The notes: a model not told the origin generated them from the sequence alone. 64,000 nucleotides of DNA from Corynebacterium pseudopelargi (GCF_003814005.1 NZ_CP033898.1:1922001-1986000), one strand, 5' to 3'. Positions 10,550 through 19,522 are shown, numbered from the stretch's first letter. Translations and numbers: made by a program.

Positions 10550-11386
10550 GTGGCTACCAAACTGTCCAAGCAACTACCAAAGCTTTCTAAGCGCGGCCCT
10601 CACCGCGTCCTCGTTGGCGACCTCGCCTATGCAGGCATCGAGGGGCGCGTGTACACCCCAGCCGAAGGCAATGGCATTCCTGGCGTGGTGTTCGCCCATG
10701 ATTGGAAAAAGGGCGTAGAAAAATACCACGGCACGCTGCGTCACCTCGCAAGCTGGGGCATTGCAGTAGCGGCACCGAATACCGAGCGCGGTTGGATCCC
10801 CGATGTTCGCGGTTTCGCAGCAGATATTGAAACCTGCCTGCAAATCCTCACCGGCGTAAAGCTCGGCACCGGCAACGTCAGCGTTGCCCCCGGTCGCATC
10901 GGTGTCGCCGGTCACGGCATGGGTGCCGCCGCAGCGGTGCTTGCCGCAGCGCAGCGCGACAATGTCGCCGCAGTTGCAGCGCTCTACCCTGCTGCCAGCC
11001 ACCCCAATGCCGAGGAGCTTGCCTCCAAGGTAAAAGCCCCCGGCTTGGTTATTAGCACTGATGAGGAAGCCTTCTTCGACTACGGCAACGCCGCAAAGAT
11101 GGCCGCTAATTGGGGCGGCGATGTGGTGTATCGCGAGATGGAAAAGGGCAAGGCCCACGTCTTAACCGAAGACGTGTTGTTCAAGCTGGCCACCGGCACC
11201 GGCGGCATCAAAACCGGTGTGCGCGAGCAGGTGCGCGGACTCACCACCGGCTTCTTCTTGCATGAGCTCGCCGGAGAAAACAAGTACCAGGCTTTCTCTG
11301 ATCCCGAGCAGGAGCTGAAAAAGACCCGCATCTACACCGGCGAGGACTTACAAGAACGCGCCGATCTCGGCACGATCAAACGCTAG
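10550..11386 (+). CDS. Alpha/beta hydrolase, dienelactone-hydrolase-like
   Basis: Cytoplasmic serine-hydrolase-fold protein of 278 residues. The core begins VYTPAEGNGIPGVVFAHDW (strand and oxyanion region). The nucleophile elbow position reads GVAGHGMGAAAA, i.e. G-x-G-H-G, where the usual Ser or Cys nucleophile is replaced by histidine. Downstream APGLVISTDEE supplies the acid-bearing strand and KAHVL the histidine. The altered nucleophile means that it may not be a classical esterase. The GTG start at 10550 fits a -10 box just upstream. It is convergent with, and overlaps by 4 bases, the small gene ending at 11383. Confidence 0.75.
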   Translation: MATKLSKQLPKLSKRGPHRVLVGDLAYAGIEGRVYTPAEGNGIPGVVFAHDWKKGVEKYHGTLRHLASWGIAVAAPNTERGWIPDVRGFAADIETCLQILTGVKLGTGNVSVAPGRIGVAGHGMGAAAAVLAAAQRDNVAAVAALYPAASHPNAEELASKVKAPGLVISTDEEAFFDYGNAAKMAANWGGDVVYREMEKGKAHVLTEDVLFKLATGTGGIKTGVREQVRGLTTGFFLHELAGENKYQAFSDPEQELKKTRIYTGEDLQERADLGTIKR

Positions 11387-11580
11387 GAAGAATGCAAAAT
11401 GCCCCGAACGCGCCCGCGCCTTCGGGGCTTTGCTGTTGCTTGAGCAGCCGGGGGTTGCGGCGCTGCGTTCTTCTTTGCTGCTTGCACCGCGGCTTCGGCT
11501 TCGCGCACGAGTTTTTCAAAATCCGCCACTCGCTGCGCGGTTCGCTGGCGAAACTCTGCAATATAGTCTTCGTAGCTCAT
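11383..11580 (-). CDS. Small protein, third gene of putative ESX cargo operon
   Basis: A 65-residue protein that I do not recognise. The N-terminal ~35 residues form a charged helix (SYEDYIAEFRQRTAQRVADF), followed by an Ala/Pro/Gln-rich stretch and a basic tail (KPRRRGRVRG). The ATG at 11580 is chosen because it overlaps the upstream stop in an ATGA and has AGGGGG 6 bases before it; an in-frame ATG at 11586 also exists. It is the last gene of the 13246-11383 operon. It could be a chaperone or a partner of the large protein upstream. Its last codons lie in a transcription-terminator hairpin. Confidence 0.6.
   Translation of the reverse strand: MSYEDYIAEFRQRTAQRVADFEKLVREAEAAVQAAKKNAAPQPPAAQATAKPRRRGRVRGILHSS
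11394..11433. terminator. Hairpin between convergent genes
   Basis: GCAAAATGCCCCGAA pairs with TTCGGGGCTTTGC across a 13-base GC-rich loop, ending in a weak T-rich tail on the plus strand. It lies inside the 3' end of the minus-strand gene and would stop the hydrolase message. Confidence 0.55.
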
Positions 11581-12947
11581 GACCATCCCCCTGCCTTCTT
11601 AGCGCTTGGTGCCTCCACTGCTGCTTCAGGTGCCGGCGCTTCGGCGGCCGGTGGCGCGCTTGGGGCATCTGACAAGTGCGCTGCCGCCGCCGCACCATAG
11701 TGCGGCTTGCCCGCGTTGGCAGCAAGCTCCGCTTTGGTTGGCGCAGGTTCGGGTGCTGCTTGCTCCGGCGCCGATGGCTCCTCTGAAACCTCCTGCGGTG
11801 GTTGCTCTGGTGTTTCCTCTAGTGGCTCAGGTGGGCATTCGGGTGCTGGTTCAGTGTCGCCAGCGCCCTCACACCCTTCGAAGTGGATATCGGCATCAAT
11901 ATCGATCGTGATGCCCAAACCTTGCATCGCCTCAGCCAAGCCCTGCGGCTGCACCTCCATCGGCTGCATGGGCGGCTTATTGCTTGCCTGCCCAAGCTGG
12001 GTGGCCAAGTCGGCAACACCGCGATCAACCTGCTGCGCAACACCTTGGATGGCAGAACCTAGCGCTTGGCCTAATCCCGCGATCGCACCTGCCGGCTGCG
12101 CTTCAGGTTGCTGGCTTACCGACGCCGCTTGTACCCCCGCCTCCTGGATCGAAGGCGATCCTGCCTGCGGTGGCACCTGGTGTGTGCTTGGCACTGCCGC
12201 TGCTGATCCACCAGATGCTTGCTTCGGCGCTTCTTGCGGGGCAGGTGCTGCCTCTTGCGGAGCCGGCACCGGTGTTGGCGCAGGTGGTGGCACGCACGAT
12301 TCGGGGCGTGGTGCTTTGGTGTGATTGGGTGCAGTTGCTGCTTGTTCGCATTCTCCACGCAGTTGCTCCAAGCAGGCGCCAATTGCTTCATCCCTGGCCT
12401 GGCAGGTGCCCATAATCAACGAAGCGGTGGCGTTGATCAGCCCCTCGGCGGTGCGAACCAGGCCTTGAAAGATACCTGCCGCACCCAAGGGGTTGAGCAC
12501 AGGATTCGTAGCACTAATGGCACCAAGTAGTGGCCCCATTGCTGCTGTGAGCGCACCGAGGGCACTATTGCAGGTGCGCGCGGCTTCTTGATCAATACAC
12601 TCCATCGCTTCACCGGCTTTGCCCGCAGATTGGCCAATATCGCTATTGCGCTGGTGGCCTAGGAAGAGTTCTTCGATGAGGCTTTCAATGCCTTCACTAA
12701 TGGCTTGTTCGGCAAAGAACTCTAAAACCTCAGCACCAAGAGTGCCGAGCACACCGGTATTTTCTGGATCGCTTTTGCCCCCGATATTCTTCGCCGCTGC
12801 AGCTACTGCGCCGGGATTGAGCCCGGCTGTGGCACTAAAGGCGTGCTCAAGGGCAGCGCTTGAGGTTTGAGGGCCTTGATACAGGCCATTGGAGACGCCG
12901 CGAAGGCCGTGCACGGCGGCGTCGAAAAGCTGAAAAGAGGGGTTCAT
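11577..12947 (-). CDS. Large Cys-containing, Pro/Ala/Gln-rich protein, putative ESX-4 substrate
   Basis: A 456-residue protein with no family that I can name. Residues 1-215 are mostly helical and start with NPSFQLFDAAVHGLRGV. They contain five cysteines (MECIDQE, RTCNSA, GTCQARD, GACLEQ, GECEQ), an unusual number for a cytoplasmic actinobacterial protein and suggestive of disulfides after export. Residues 215-456 are low-complexity Pro/Ala/Gln/Glu with repeated PAPEP-like stretches. There is no Sec signal peptide. It is coupled by ATGA overlaps to a 100-residue EspC-like gene upstream and a small gene downstream. An ECF-type promoter identical to those of the ESX-4 genes drives the operon. 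Export by ESX-4 is therefore a reasoned inference, not shown. Confidence 0.65.
   Translation of the reverse strand: MNPSFQLFDAAVHGLRGVSNGLYQGPQTSSAALEHAFSATAGLNPGAVAAAAKNIGGKSDPENTGVLGTLGAEVLEFFAEQAISEGIESLIEELFLGHQRNSDIGQSAGKAGEAMECIDQEAARTCNSALGALTAAMGPLLGAISATNPVLNPLGAAGIFQGLVRTAEGLINATASLIMGTCQARDEAIGACLEQLRGECEQAATAPNHTKAPRPESCVPPPAPTPVPAPQEAAPAPQEAPKQASGGSAAAVPSTHQVPPQAGSPSIQEAGVQAASVSQQPEAQPAGAIAGLGQALGSAIQGVAQQVDRGVADLATQLGQASNKPPMQPMEVQPQGLAEAMQGLGITIDIDADIHFEGCEGAGDTEPAPECPPEPLEETPEQPPQEVSEEPSAPEQAAPEPAPTKAELAANAGKPHYGAAAAAHLSDAPSAPPAAEAPAPEAAVEAPSAKKAGGWS
12920..12930 (-). repeat. GCTTTTCGACG element, copy 2
   Basis: Exact copy on the minus strand, within the first codons of the large cargo-like gene, where it encodes part of LFDAAV. 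Confidence 0.7.
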
Positions 12948-13246
12948 TGCACACCCCCAAAGCCAGCAGCGTTGCTGATATCTGTGCTGCGAGCCGTTTC
13001 CACCTGCGAGTTTGCCTGCTTCGTGGCGTCTACCAACGTGGCGTAGCGGTGTTCGTGCTGCTGGTGGAGCGTATGAAAAAGCCGCTCCAGGGCAGCTTGT
13101 TGGGCGGCGAAATCTCGGCCGGTACTGCCCGGCGCGAGGTGCGGCGATGTAGCCGTATGCGATGTGAGCTGGGCTTTCGCCTCGCCTGAAAGCTGCGTTA
13201 GAACGGCAAGTGCCTTAGTGGCATCGAATGCCATGTACGTCATCAT
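12944..13246 (-). CDS. EspC/WXG100-like 100-residue protein, putative ESX-4 substrate
   Basis: Small protein of about 100 residues built as two helices around a Gly/Pro turn (HLAPGSTGRDFAAQQAALE), with a flexible Gly-rich end. Size, helix-turn-helix shape and the GRDFA block resemble the EspC/DUF2580 group of ESX-secreted proteins; it has no clear WxG, so it is not a canonical ESAT-6 protein. Three in-frame ATGs (13246, 13243, 13234) follow a GGGGG ribosome site; the last gives the more natural spacing. It leads the three-gene operon, and the same GGGGGA ribosome site precedes esxT, esxU, eccC and eccD. Confidence 0.6.
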   Translation of the reverse strand: MMTYMAFDATKALAVLTQLSGEAKAQLTSHTATSPHLAPGSTGRDFAAQQAALERLFHTLHQQHEHRYATLVDATKQANSQVETARSTDISNAAGFGGVQ

Positions 13247-13286
13247 TCCCCCAAAGTTGTTGAGCCAAAAACCTTCACTAGTATTT

Positions 13287-13313
13287 GACGCAAAAACTCA
13301 AGGGGCGGTTCCC
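13287..13313 (-). promoter_or_regulatory. ECF-sigma-type promoter of the cargo operon
   Basis: Read on the minus strand: GGGAACCGC, 14 bases, CGTC. The -10 part lies about 40 bases before the first ATG of the 13246-11383 operon. It begins directly after the stop codon of glmM. Spacing and both boxes are identical to the elements before esxU and eccB. Confidence 0.8.
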
Positions 13314-14657
13314 TTACACTTTAGAAACCACCGCTGCGAGGGCACCCGCTATACGACGAGCCTTCTCCTCAGCCTCCGCTTCAACCATCACGCGGAACAG
13401 CTCCTCAGTACCGGAGGGGCGAAGCAGGACTCGGCCAGTATCGCCAAGCTCATCGGTGGCAGATTCGATGGCTGCTACCACTTCCGGGTGAGATTCAATG
13501 GCCGACTTATCCGAAACAGGCACGTTGATCAGCACCTGCGGCAACACCTTCATTGCCTCGGCCAAAGACTTCAAAGAAACCCCCGTCTGCGCCATGCGAG
13601 ACATCAGCGCCAAACCGGTAAGCGTGCCATCGCCGGTGGTGCCAAAATCGGGCATCACAATGTGGCCAGACTGCTCGCCGCCGAGGCTATAGCCGCCCTC
13701 ATTGATCTTTTCCAGCACATAGCGATCGCCCACTTTGGTGTTCAGCAGCGTAATGCCGGCCTCGCGCATAGCAATGTGCAAACCAAGGTTGCTCATCACC
13801 GTGGCCACCAGGGTATTTTTGCGCAGCTCGCCATTATCCTGCATGGCCAGGGCAAGGATGGCCATGATCTGATCACCATCGACCACATTGCCCTCGGCAT
13901 CTACTGCCAGGCAGCGATCGGCATCACCATCATGGGCAAGGCCTAAATCAGCACCGTGTTCGAGCACCGCGGCCTGCACCTGATCAATGTAGGTAGAACC
14001 GCAATGATCGTTGATGTTATAAGCATTGGGCTTATTGTGAATAGCCACCACGGTGGCCCCTGCTGCCGCATAGGCCAAGGGGGCAACTTCACTTGCGGCA
14101 CCATTGGCGCAATCCACCACCACTTTGATGCCATCGAGCTGCTCTGGCATTGAGGTGCGCAGGTGGTCTAGGTAGTGTTCGCGGGCATCGGTGGCCTCTT
14201 CAATCACGCGGCCAACGCCGTGGCCAGTGGGGCCGGATTCTTCAAGGCCTTCCATCACCTGCTCAATTTCATCTTCTACATGATCAGGCAGCTTATGGCC
14301 GCCCTTAGAGAAGAACTTGATGCCGTTATCTGGCATGGGGTTATGGCTTGCAGAGATCATCACGCCCATATCGGCGCCATAAAAATCAGTAAGGAAGGCA
14401 ACCGCCGGGGTAGGCAACACGCCCACGCGAAGCACATCGACGCCACGGCTTGCCATACCGGCAGCCAATGCAGCGGCCAGCATTTCACCAGAAACGCGAG
14501 GATCTCGGCCGATCACTGCTACCGGACGACGACTCCCGCTGCGGTTATCTCGGGTAAGCACTTCCGCTGCCGCCGCGCCAAGGCGCAGGGCCAGTTGAGC
14601 TGTGAGCTTCTTGTTCGCCAGACCACGAACACCATCGGTACCGAAAAGACGAGTCAT
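13314..14657 (-). CDS. glmM: Phosphoglucosamine mutase
   Basis: Converts glucosamine-6-phosphate to glucosamine-1-phosphate for UDP-GlcNAc and so for peptidoglycan. At 447 residues it is full length. The phosphoserine loop is [18 protein letters not shown] near residue 100, the metal-binding loop is HDGDADRCL, the sugar loop GGEQSGHIV, and the phosphate-binding [12 protein letters not shown] is near the C-terminus. The ATG at 14657 starts [11 protein letters not shown] like all family members; a CATAAT lies 7 bases upstream without a ribosome site, suggesting a leaderless message. Its stop is immediately followed by the ECF-type promoter of the next operon. Confidence 0.97.
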   Translation of the reverse strand: MTRLFGTDGVRGLANKKLTAQLALRLGAAAAEVLTRDNRSGSRRPVAVIGRDPRVSGEMLAAALAAGMASRGVDVLRVGVLPTPAVAFLTDFYGADMGVMISASHNPMPDNGIKFFSKGGHKLPDHVEDEIEQVMEGLEESGPTGHGVGRVIEEATDAREHYLDHLRTSMPEQLDGIKVVVDCANGAASEVAPLAYAAAGATVVAIHNKPNAYNINDHCGSTYIDQVQAAVLEHGADLGLAHDGDADRCLAVDAEGNVVDGDQIMAILALAMQDNGELRKNTLVATVMSNLGLHIAMREAGITLLNTKVGDRYVLEKINEGGYSLGGEQSGHIVMPDFGTTGDGTLTGLALMSRMAQTGVSLKSLAEAMKVLPQVLINVPVSDKSAIESHPEVVAAIESATDELGDTGRVLLRPSGTEELFRVMVEAEAEEKARRIAGALAAVVSKV

Positions 14658-14664
14658 ACCAAGC

Positions 14665-14670
14665 ATTATG
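14665..14670 (-). promoter_or_regulatory. -10 box of a probable leaderless promoter (glmM)
   Basis: CATAAT on the minus strand, 7 bases (GCTTGGT) before the glmM ATG, so the transcript should begin at the start codon. The same spacing is seen at the L,D-transpeptidase and at the aminophosphonate oxidase. Confidence 0.65.
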
Positions 14671-14774
14671 CCTGCCAAGGCTAGAAACCCAGACCCCCAC
14701 CCCGGCTTTGGCCTGCAAAGCACAAACGATGCTGGCCAACAAAGCTGCGCAGGACAAGCTACAAGCGCAACGGC

Positions 14775-16733
14775 CTAGCCGCAGGTGCTTGGAATGACCT
14801 TCTTATCGTCTTTCCACTGCTTGAAGGCATCGCGGATGGTATCGGCATACACCAAGGCACCATCGGGGGTGGGGTGGATGCCGTCGTCGCGAAGGATCAA
14901 AGGATCGCTGGCCACCGCCTGGCACCAGGGAGCGACATAGAGGTTGCTATAGCGCTTTGCGGCTTTGAGGATGGCTTCGCGTGAATAAGGAATCCAAGGA
15001 CGATCACCGTATGGCTCGGTAATCACCACGATGCGATCAGGCCCAAGGACCTCCATCACCTCGTCCATGAGCTCATCATCTACCTGGCTATTGGTGCCAA
15101 AGCCGAGTACCACAAATTGATCAAGGGTGCCGTCGGCAATCATCTGCTGCAGAATCGCCTTCGCCGTGACCAAGGCGCGCGAGACCTCGCCATCAACGTA
15201 GATGCCTGGGAATTCCGTGCGCAGCACATCGGCACTGGCAAGCATCACGGAATCACCCACGGCTGAAATCTGGTTGCCCTTCGGCATCACGCGCACGGGT
15301 TTGGGCTTGGTGGTTTCTGCAGCCTCTGCCTTTTGCTGCTGGGATGCTGCTTGATCCAAGAAGCGCTCAAGATCGGTTTTATCCGGGGCAGTGACCAAGG
15401 ATGCAATCGTGGCGCTGGGCAGAATCAACACCGCCAGCACCGTGGTAATCCAGGCACGTATAGGACGTAGATCGGGTGAAGTAAGCGTGGCCATGCGGCG
15501 TTTGGCTGCCTTGAGATATCCGCCGCGACGGATCGGGGTTTCGATATTGCGATACGACCAGGCCGAAAGCGGCAGTGAGACTGCCACGGCAAGAATGGCG
15601 AGCAACTGCCAGGGCTGTTCGGGGAACCAATGGCGCAAAAGTTGGATGATGGGCCAGTGCCAGAGGTAGAGGCTAAAGGAGCGCTCGCCAAGCCAACGCA
15701 GCGGCGCCAATTCCATGAGCCTGCTGATCGGCCCTACTTCAAACACGACGGCAGCCAGCACAATTGCTGTAAGCACGCTGGCCGCTACTAAGCCGCCGCG
15801 GTAGGTAAAGGTGAGATCATCGCCCATGGCCCACATCTGCCACAGCAGCAGGGCGAAGGCGATCACGCCAAAGATGCCGAGCAGCTTGCGCAGGGTCTTG
15901 GAATGCCTAGGCCAAGAATCCCTGGCCTTGCTGCTTGTAGAGGTAAGCAATGCGGCAAGGGCTGCGCCGATGAGCAGACCGAAGGCGTGAGTATCGGTGC
16001 CGTAATACACACGGGTGGGGTCTTGGCCTGGCTCTACTTTGATGGCCATCCAGGTAGCACTGAGTGCCGCACCGAAAAGGAACACGGCCATGAGCACAGG
16101 GCGGATAGAGCGCCGCCCATACCTGCGCAGCAGCCAAAGCAAGCCAACCACGATTGGTGGGAAGAGGATATAGAACTGTTCTTCTACCGCAAGCGACCAA
16201 TAGTGGGCAAAGATCTGCACTTGGTCTTGGCCAAAGTAGGTGTTGTCGTTGGCAATTTGCACCCAGTTATTTACAAAGAGCACAGAGCCAAAGAATTGTT
16301 TATCCAGGCCAACGGCAAGGTTGCCGCCAAAGAGCCTGGTAATGGGCACCGTGATCAGCAGCACCATGGTGGCTGCGGGAACTATTCGACGCAACCTGCG
16401 AACCCAAAAGTCTTTGAGGCTAATCGCGCCGGTGGCCGCATATTCTCGCAGCAGCAACGAGGTGATCAGGAAGCCGGAGAGGACGAAGAAGACATCCACG
16501 CCCAGGTAGCCACCTGGCAGAAGCTGTGCTGCGAAGTGGTAGATCACCACGGCTAGAACGGCGATGCCCCGCAGGCCATCGATGCCTGGCACGCGGCGGA
16601 TCTTCTTGCCAATCGGCTGGCCACCGAGGTTTTCTGCTTCCACCGTCATGGGAAGGCGCGGGGCACGGCGAGTGCGAAATAGGCCCTTGCGGGCTGCGCC
16701 TTTGTTGTTGGCGTGGAAGAAAGAAGGTGCCAT
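14775..16733 (-). CDS. Membrane acyltransferase 3 (OafA/YrhL type) with SGNH domain
   Basis: Bifunctional-looking membrane protein of 652 residues. Residues ~45-420 form the acyltransferase-3 unit: IDGLRGIAVLAVVIYHF with its conserved His, GVDVFFVLSGFLIT, and HYWSLAVEEQFYILFP, spread over about ten membrane segments. A last membrane segment precedes a linker, then an extracytoplasmic SGNH-like esterase fold begins with SAVGDSVMLAS and ends with the catalytic pair in DGIHPTPDGALVYAD. Such proteins O-acetylate cell-wall or surface glycans or lipids; the acceptor here is unknown. It lies alone between rpsI and glmM. A possible internal ATG at residue 29 would shorten the cytoplasmic lead. Confidence 0.88.
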   Translation of the reverse strand: MAPSFFHANNKGAARKGLFRTRRAPRLPMTVEAENLGGQPIGKKIRRVPGIDGLRGIAVLAVVIYHFAAQLLPGGYLGVDVFFVLSGFLITSLLLREYAATGAISLKDFWVRRLRRIVPAATMVLLITVPITRLFGGNLAVGLDKQFFGSVLFVNNWVQIANDNTYFGQDQVQIFAHYWSLAVEEQFYILFPPIVVGLLWLLRRYGRRSIRPVLMAVFLFGAALSATWMAIKVEPGQDPTRVYYGTDTHAFGLLIGAALAALLTSTSSKARDSWPRHSKTLRKLLGIFGVIAFALLLWQMWAMGDDLTFTYRGGLVAASVLTAIVLAAVVFEVGPISRLMELAPLRWLGERSFSLYLWHWPIIQLLRHWFPEQPWQLLAILAVAVSLPLSAWSYRNIETPIRRGGYLKAAKRRMATLTSPDLRPIRAWITTVLAVLILPSATIASLVTAPDKTDLERFLDQAASQQQKAEAAETTKPKPVRVMPKGNQISAVGDSVMLASADVLRTEFPGIYVDGEVSRALVTAKAILQQMIADGTLDQFVVLGFGTNSQVDDELMDEVMEVLGPDRIVVITEPYGDRPWIPYSREAILKAAKRYSNLYVAPWCQAVASDPLILRDDGIHPTPDGALVYADTIRDAFKQWKDDKKVIPSTCG

Positions 16734-16913
16734 CCGGGGTGCTCTAATACGGTGTAGTGCGATGCCTGGGAATCTCAGGCTTGTGGTTAATAACCCCGCT
16801 ATCCTATCAGCGCCGATGCACGGCTTTGCCTAACCCGGCAGCGGCGTTTGGTGTCGCGTGTATGACACAGCAGAGCCGTTGTGGTGGATGCTGGGGTGGT
16901 CGCTGCAACGGCA

Positions 16914-16952
16914 AACGCCGCCACCCCGAACGATGCGGGAGTTGGCGGCGTT
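16914..16952. terminator. Inverted repeat after rpsI, possible terminator
   Basis: AACGCCGCCA pairs with TGGCGGCGTT across a 19-base loop, 23 bases after the rpsI stop on the minus strand. There is no strong U-run, so termination is uncertain. Confidence 0.4.
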
Positions 16953-16974
16953 GCTGAAGCGTGTAAGTGTTGGC

Positions 16975-17511
16975 TTAACGCTTGGAGTACTGCGGGGCAC
17001 GACGTGCCTTGTGCAGACCGGCCTTCTTGCGCTCGACGGCACGAGCGTCACGGGTGAGGAAGCCAGCCTTCTTCAGGGCGGCACGGTCAGCCGGGTTGTA
17101 CACGTTGAGTGCACGGGCAATGGCGAGGCGGAATGCGCCAGCCTGGCCGGTGGGGCCGCCACCGGTGAGGTTTGCCACGATATCGAACTGGCCTTCGCGG
17201 TCGACCAGGTCCAGAGGAGCCTTGATCAACTGCTGGTGCAGCTTGTTGGGGAAGTACTCTTCCAGGCTGCGGCCATTGCAGATGAACTGGCCGGAGCCCT
17301 CCACCATGCGCACGCGCACGATGGCGCGCTTACGGCGACCAACGGTCTGGATGGGGCCTTCGTGCAGCGAAGCGACCTCGACCTCTTCGACCTCGGCCTC
17401 AACGGCTACAGCGTCACCAATGGTGTTGGTGAATTCCTCGGAAGCGGCGGCAGCAGCGGCGATCTCGGCTGCTTCTGCCTCGAAGTTTTCGTTTACGTTC
17501 TGTTCGCTCAC
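16975..17511 (-). CDS. rpsI: 30S ribosomal protein S9
   Basis: Small-subunit protein of 178 residues whose C-terminal tail reaches the ribosomal P site. The core starts at about residue 52 ([19 protein letters not shown]) and ends with the invariant [11 protein letters not shown]. The first 50 residues are an acidic Ala/Glu-rich extension, longer than in E. coli and typical of corynebacteria. It overlaps rplM by 4 bases, so the two are made together. Confidence 0.97.
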   Translation of the reverse strand: MSEQNVNENFEAEAAEIAAAAAASEEFTNTIGDAVAVEAEVEEVEVASLHEGPIQTVGRRKRAIVRVRMVEGSGQFICNGRSLEEYFPNKLHQQLIKAPLDLVDREGQFDIVANLTGGGPTGQAGAFRLAIARALNVYNPADRAALKKAGFLTRDARAVERKKAGLHKARRAPQYSKR

Positions 17512-17951
17512 TGGGACACCTGCTTGATCTCGTAGGTTTCGGGCTTCTGGCCTGCGTAGGGGTGCTCGGAACCGGCGAACACGTGCAGCTTCTTCACGGA
17601 TGCACGGGAAAGACGGTTGTGGGGCATCATGCCGCGCACGGATTCTTCGATAACGCGCTCGGGGTGCAGGTCGAGCGAACGACCAAGGGTCATGCTCTTC
17701 AGACCACCCGGGTAGCCGGAGTGGCGGTAGCGCATCTCGCGCTCGCGCTTGTTGGAGGAAACGTGAACCTTGTCAGCGTTAATGACGATCACGTGGTCGC
17801 CGCAATCAACGTTGGGTGCGAACTGGGGCTTGCCCTTACCGCGCAGCAGGTCAGCTACGTGGGTTGCAAGACGACCAAGCACAACGTCAGTCGCGTCAAC
17901 GACGTACCACTTGCGGGTGATGTCACCGCTCTTCGGGTGGTAAGTAGACAC
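17508..17951 (-). CDS. rplM: 50S ribosomal protein L13
   Basis: Early-assembling large-subunit protein of 147 residues. Family blocks are [25 protein letters not shown] near the N-terminus, [12 protein letters not shown], and [13 protein letters not shown]. The start is an ATG with a purine-rich AAAAGGAG upstream. It is the first gene of rplM-rpsI; the 282 bases before it hold the promoter. esxT lies on its far side, beyond an inserted orphan gene, as in the M. tuberculosis order rplM-esxT-esxU. Confidence 0.97.
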   Translation of the reverse strand: MSTYHPKSGDITRKWYVVDATDVVLGRLATHVADLLRGKGKPQFAPNVDCGDHVIVINADKVHVSSNKREREMRYRHSGYPGGLKSMTLGRSLDLHPERVIEESVRGMMPHNRLSRASVKKLHVFAGSEHPYAGQKPETYEIKQVSQ

Positions 17952-18133
17952 TGAATGACTCCTTTTAAGTCTGTCTAGAACTGCCAGCCAAAAGTCTCGA
18001 ATGGAAGATCACTCACGGCGGCCGGTGGAGACCCGAGGTGATCTGCTGTGCGCCCGCAAAAAGGCACACTCCACACAGGCGCTCTACCCTACCCCATTGG
18101 CAGCACACAGCCAAAAATGCTCGAAGGCTTCTT

Positions 18134-18144
18134 GCTTTTCGACG
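18134..18144 (+). repeat. GCTTTTCGACG element, copy 3
   Basis: Exact copy on the plus strand, in the gap between the rplM promoter and the orphan gene at 18234. Confidence 0.7.
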
Positions 18145-18233
18145 CCCACGCCCAGCTCCCCCTCGCCCACCTCGAAGAAGACGGCCCACAAACACACTTG
18201 CCCGCAATGGTTTTGAGGAGTTGATTCATAGAT

Positions 18234-19463
18234 ATGAGCGAAACAAAGAAGGACGCTGGGGAGCGCCTACAAGAGGCAGCCGACGCTGTGACCAAGTTCT
18301 GGAAAGACGGGTTCTTAAACGGCAGGCCTTTTAAGTCTTTTCTGCATGGCAATGGTGAATTCGATCAGGAAAAACTCGAATCTGATACGTTTATCCACCC
18401 CAAAGATGTTGCTTTCTTGAAAGACGAGGCTGACCCAGAAGACAAGCGCCTAGCAACGCTTCGTTCCTGGGTGAACGGTTATGAAGGCAACAAGCTCAAA
18501 GAGTTCCAAGCCGATGATGCAAAGGCACTTCCGCTCTACCCGGCAGTGCCGCAACCGTTCATGGGGGATCTTTCAGCCCCTCGCTTGTTGGTAGTGACCA
18601 TGAACCCTAGCTTTCATGAGTACTCCGACTGGGTCATGGGTCGCCCCTTTTCCGCTCTGCCATGGAAAACACGGGGCAAGCTGCATTACCGCATCGGGGA
18701 TCTCTACGGTTTTAATCCAAGCGATAGCACTGATGAGAAATCTGAACTTGTTCGCAAACAAGCACGAGAGCAATGGAAACAAGAACAAGAAAAGCTGCTG
18801 CGACACATCAGAGGCGAAGAAGTCTTAGTCCCTTGGTCTATGGACGGCAGGAGCCCGGACTTTGCTTTTTGCCCTCCATTAAATTGCCATGGCGACGGTG
18901 CCAGCTTTTGGGGAAAGAAAGAGCAGTTTCAGCAGGATCCCGAAAAGTGGACCTCGGGAGAATACAACTGGCACACCACCTACTTTGGCGCGCCCCGAGA
19001 CGAAACATATCTGCGATCCCTCTTTCCAGATGCAGAGAGGAAGACATCAACCTCAGACTTGGTAGCACAAGTCGAATTGCATCCCTACGCATCTAAAACT
19101 GGTGCGGACCTAAAAAAGTTGCTGCATTCCGAAGATTTCGAGCTCAACGTCTCAGACCAAAATGCAGATTATGGGTGTTTCTTGCCTTCTCAACGGCCGA
19201 TTTTGGAGTACGTGCGCACCTTCATGGAAACGGCTGAGGAGAGAAACGCCATCGTTGTATTCCGAGGTTCGGTCCTTGGCAAGAATGGCGTCAAGTGGCT
19301 GGATAGCACCATCAAATCGAGTGCATCAGCCAAAGCCAGGTGCTTCTATCGTGGTGGCCAAGGGTTCAGGCTAAACATCAGTGACGCCTTAAAGAATCGT
19401 GCGACGGATAAGCCCGTCAAGAAAAGCGACCTAAAGAAACTTCTCAAGACCCAAAGCACGTAG
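18234..19463 (+). CDS. Orphan protein, possibly uracil-DNA-glycosylase-like fold
   Basis: A 409-residue soluble, charged protein that I cannot assign. Two short blocks recall the uracil-DNA glycosylase superfamily: LLVVTMNPSFHEY (compare the NPG loop) and VELHPYASK (compare the HP-S loop). They are far apart and the match is weak. It is the only plus-strand gene here and is AT-richer than its ribosomal and ESX neighbours. It sits exactly where rplM and esxT are adjacent in M. tuberculosis. Its ribosome site GAGGAG is 13 bases from the ATG, rather far. It looks like a later insertion; a nucleic-acid or defence role is possible but not shown. Confidence 0.6.
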   Translation: MSETKKDAGERLQEAADAVTKFWKDGFLNGRPFKSFLHGNGEFDQEKLESDTFIHPKDVAFLKDEADPEDKRLATLRSWVNGYEGNKLKEFQADDAKALPLYPAVPQPFMGDLSAPRLLVVTMNPSFHEYSDWVMGRPFSALPWKTRGKLHYRIGDLYGFNPSDSTDEKSELVRKQAREQWKQEQEKLLRHIRGEEVLVPWSMDGRSPDFAFCPPLNCHGDGASFWGKKEQFQQDPEKWTSGEYNWHTTYFGAPRDETYLRSLFPDAERKTSTSDLVAQVELHPYASKTGADLKKLLHSEDFELNVSDQNADYGCFLPSQRPILEYVRTFMETAEERNAIVVFRGSVLGKNGVKWLDSTIKSSASAKARCFYRGGQGFRLNISDALKNRATDKPVKKSDLKKLLKTQST

Positions 19464-19494
19464 CGCCCCGGAAGGCTGCAGCCGAAAAACACGA

Positions 19495-19522
19495 AACGCG
19501 CAACCTGCCCTGGTTGCGCGTT
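19495..19522. terminator. Hairpin after the orphan gene
   Basis: AACGCGCAACC pairs perfectly with GGTTGCGCGTT over a 6-base loop, 31 bases after the stop. A U-run is missing, so it may be a weak terminator or an RNA-stabilising stem. Confidence 0.5.

Noticed and set aside
13164..13946. 260-codon plus-strand frame over the end of glmM.
   Set aside because: Antisense to a firm glmM gene and the cargo-operon promoter; no ribosome site.
16975..17511. N-terminal acidic extension of S9 as a fused domain.
   Set aside because: Low-complexity Ala/Glu extensions are usual on corynebacterial S9 and L17.
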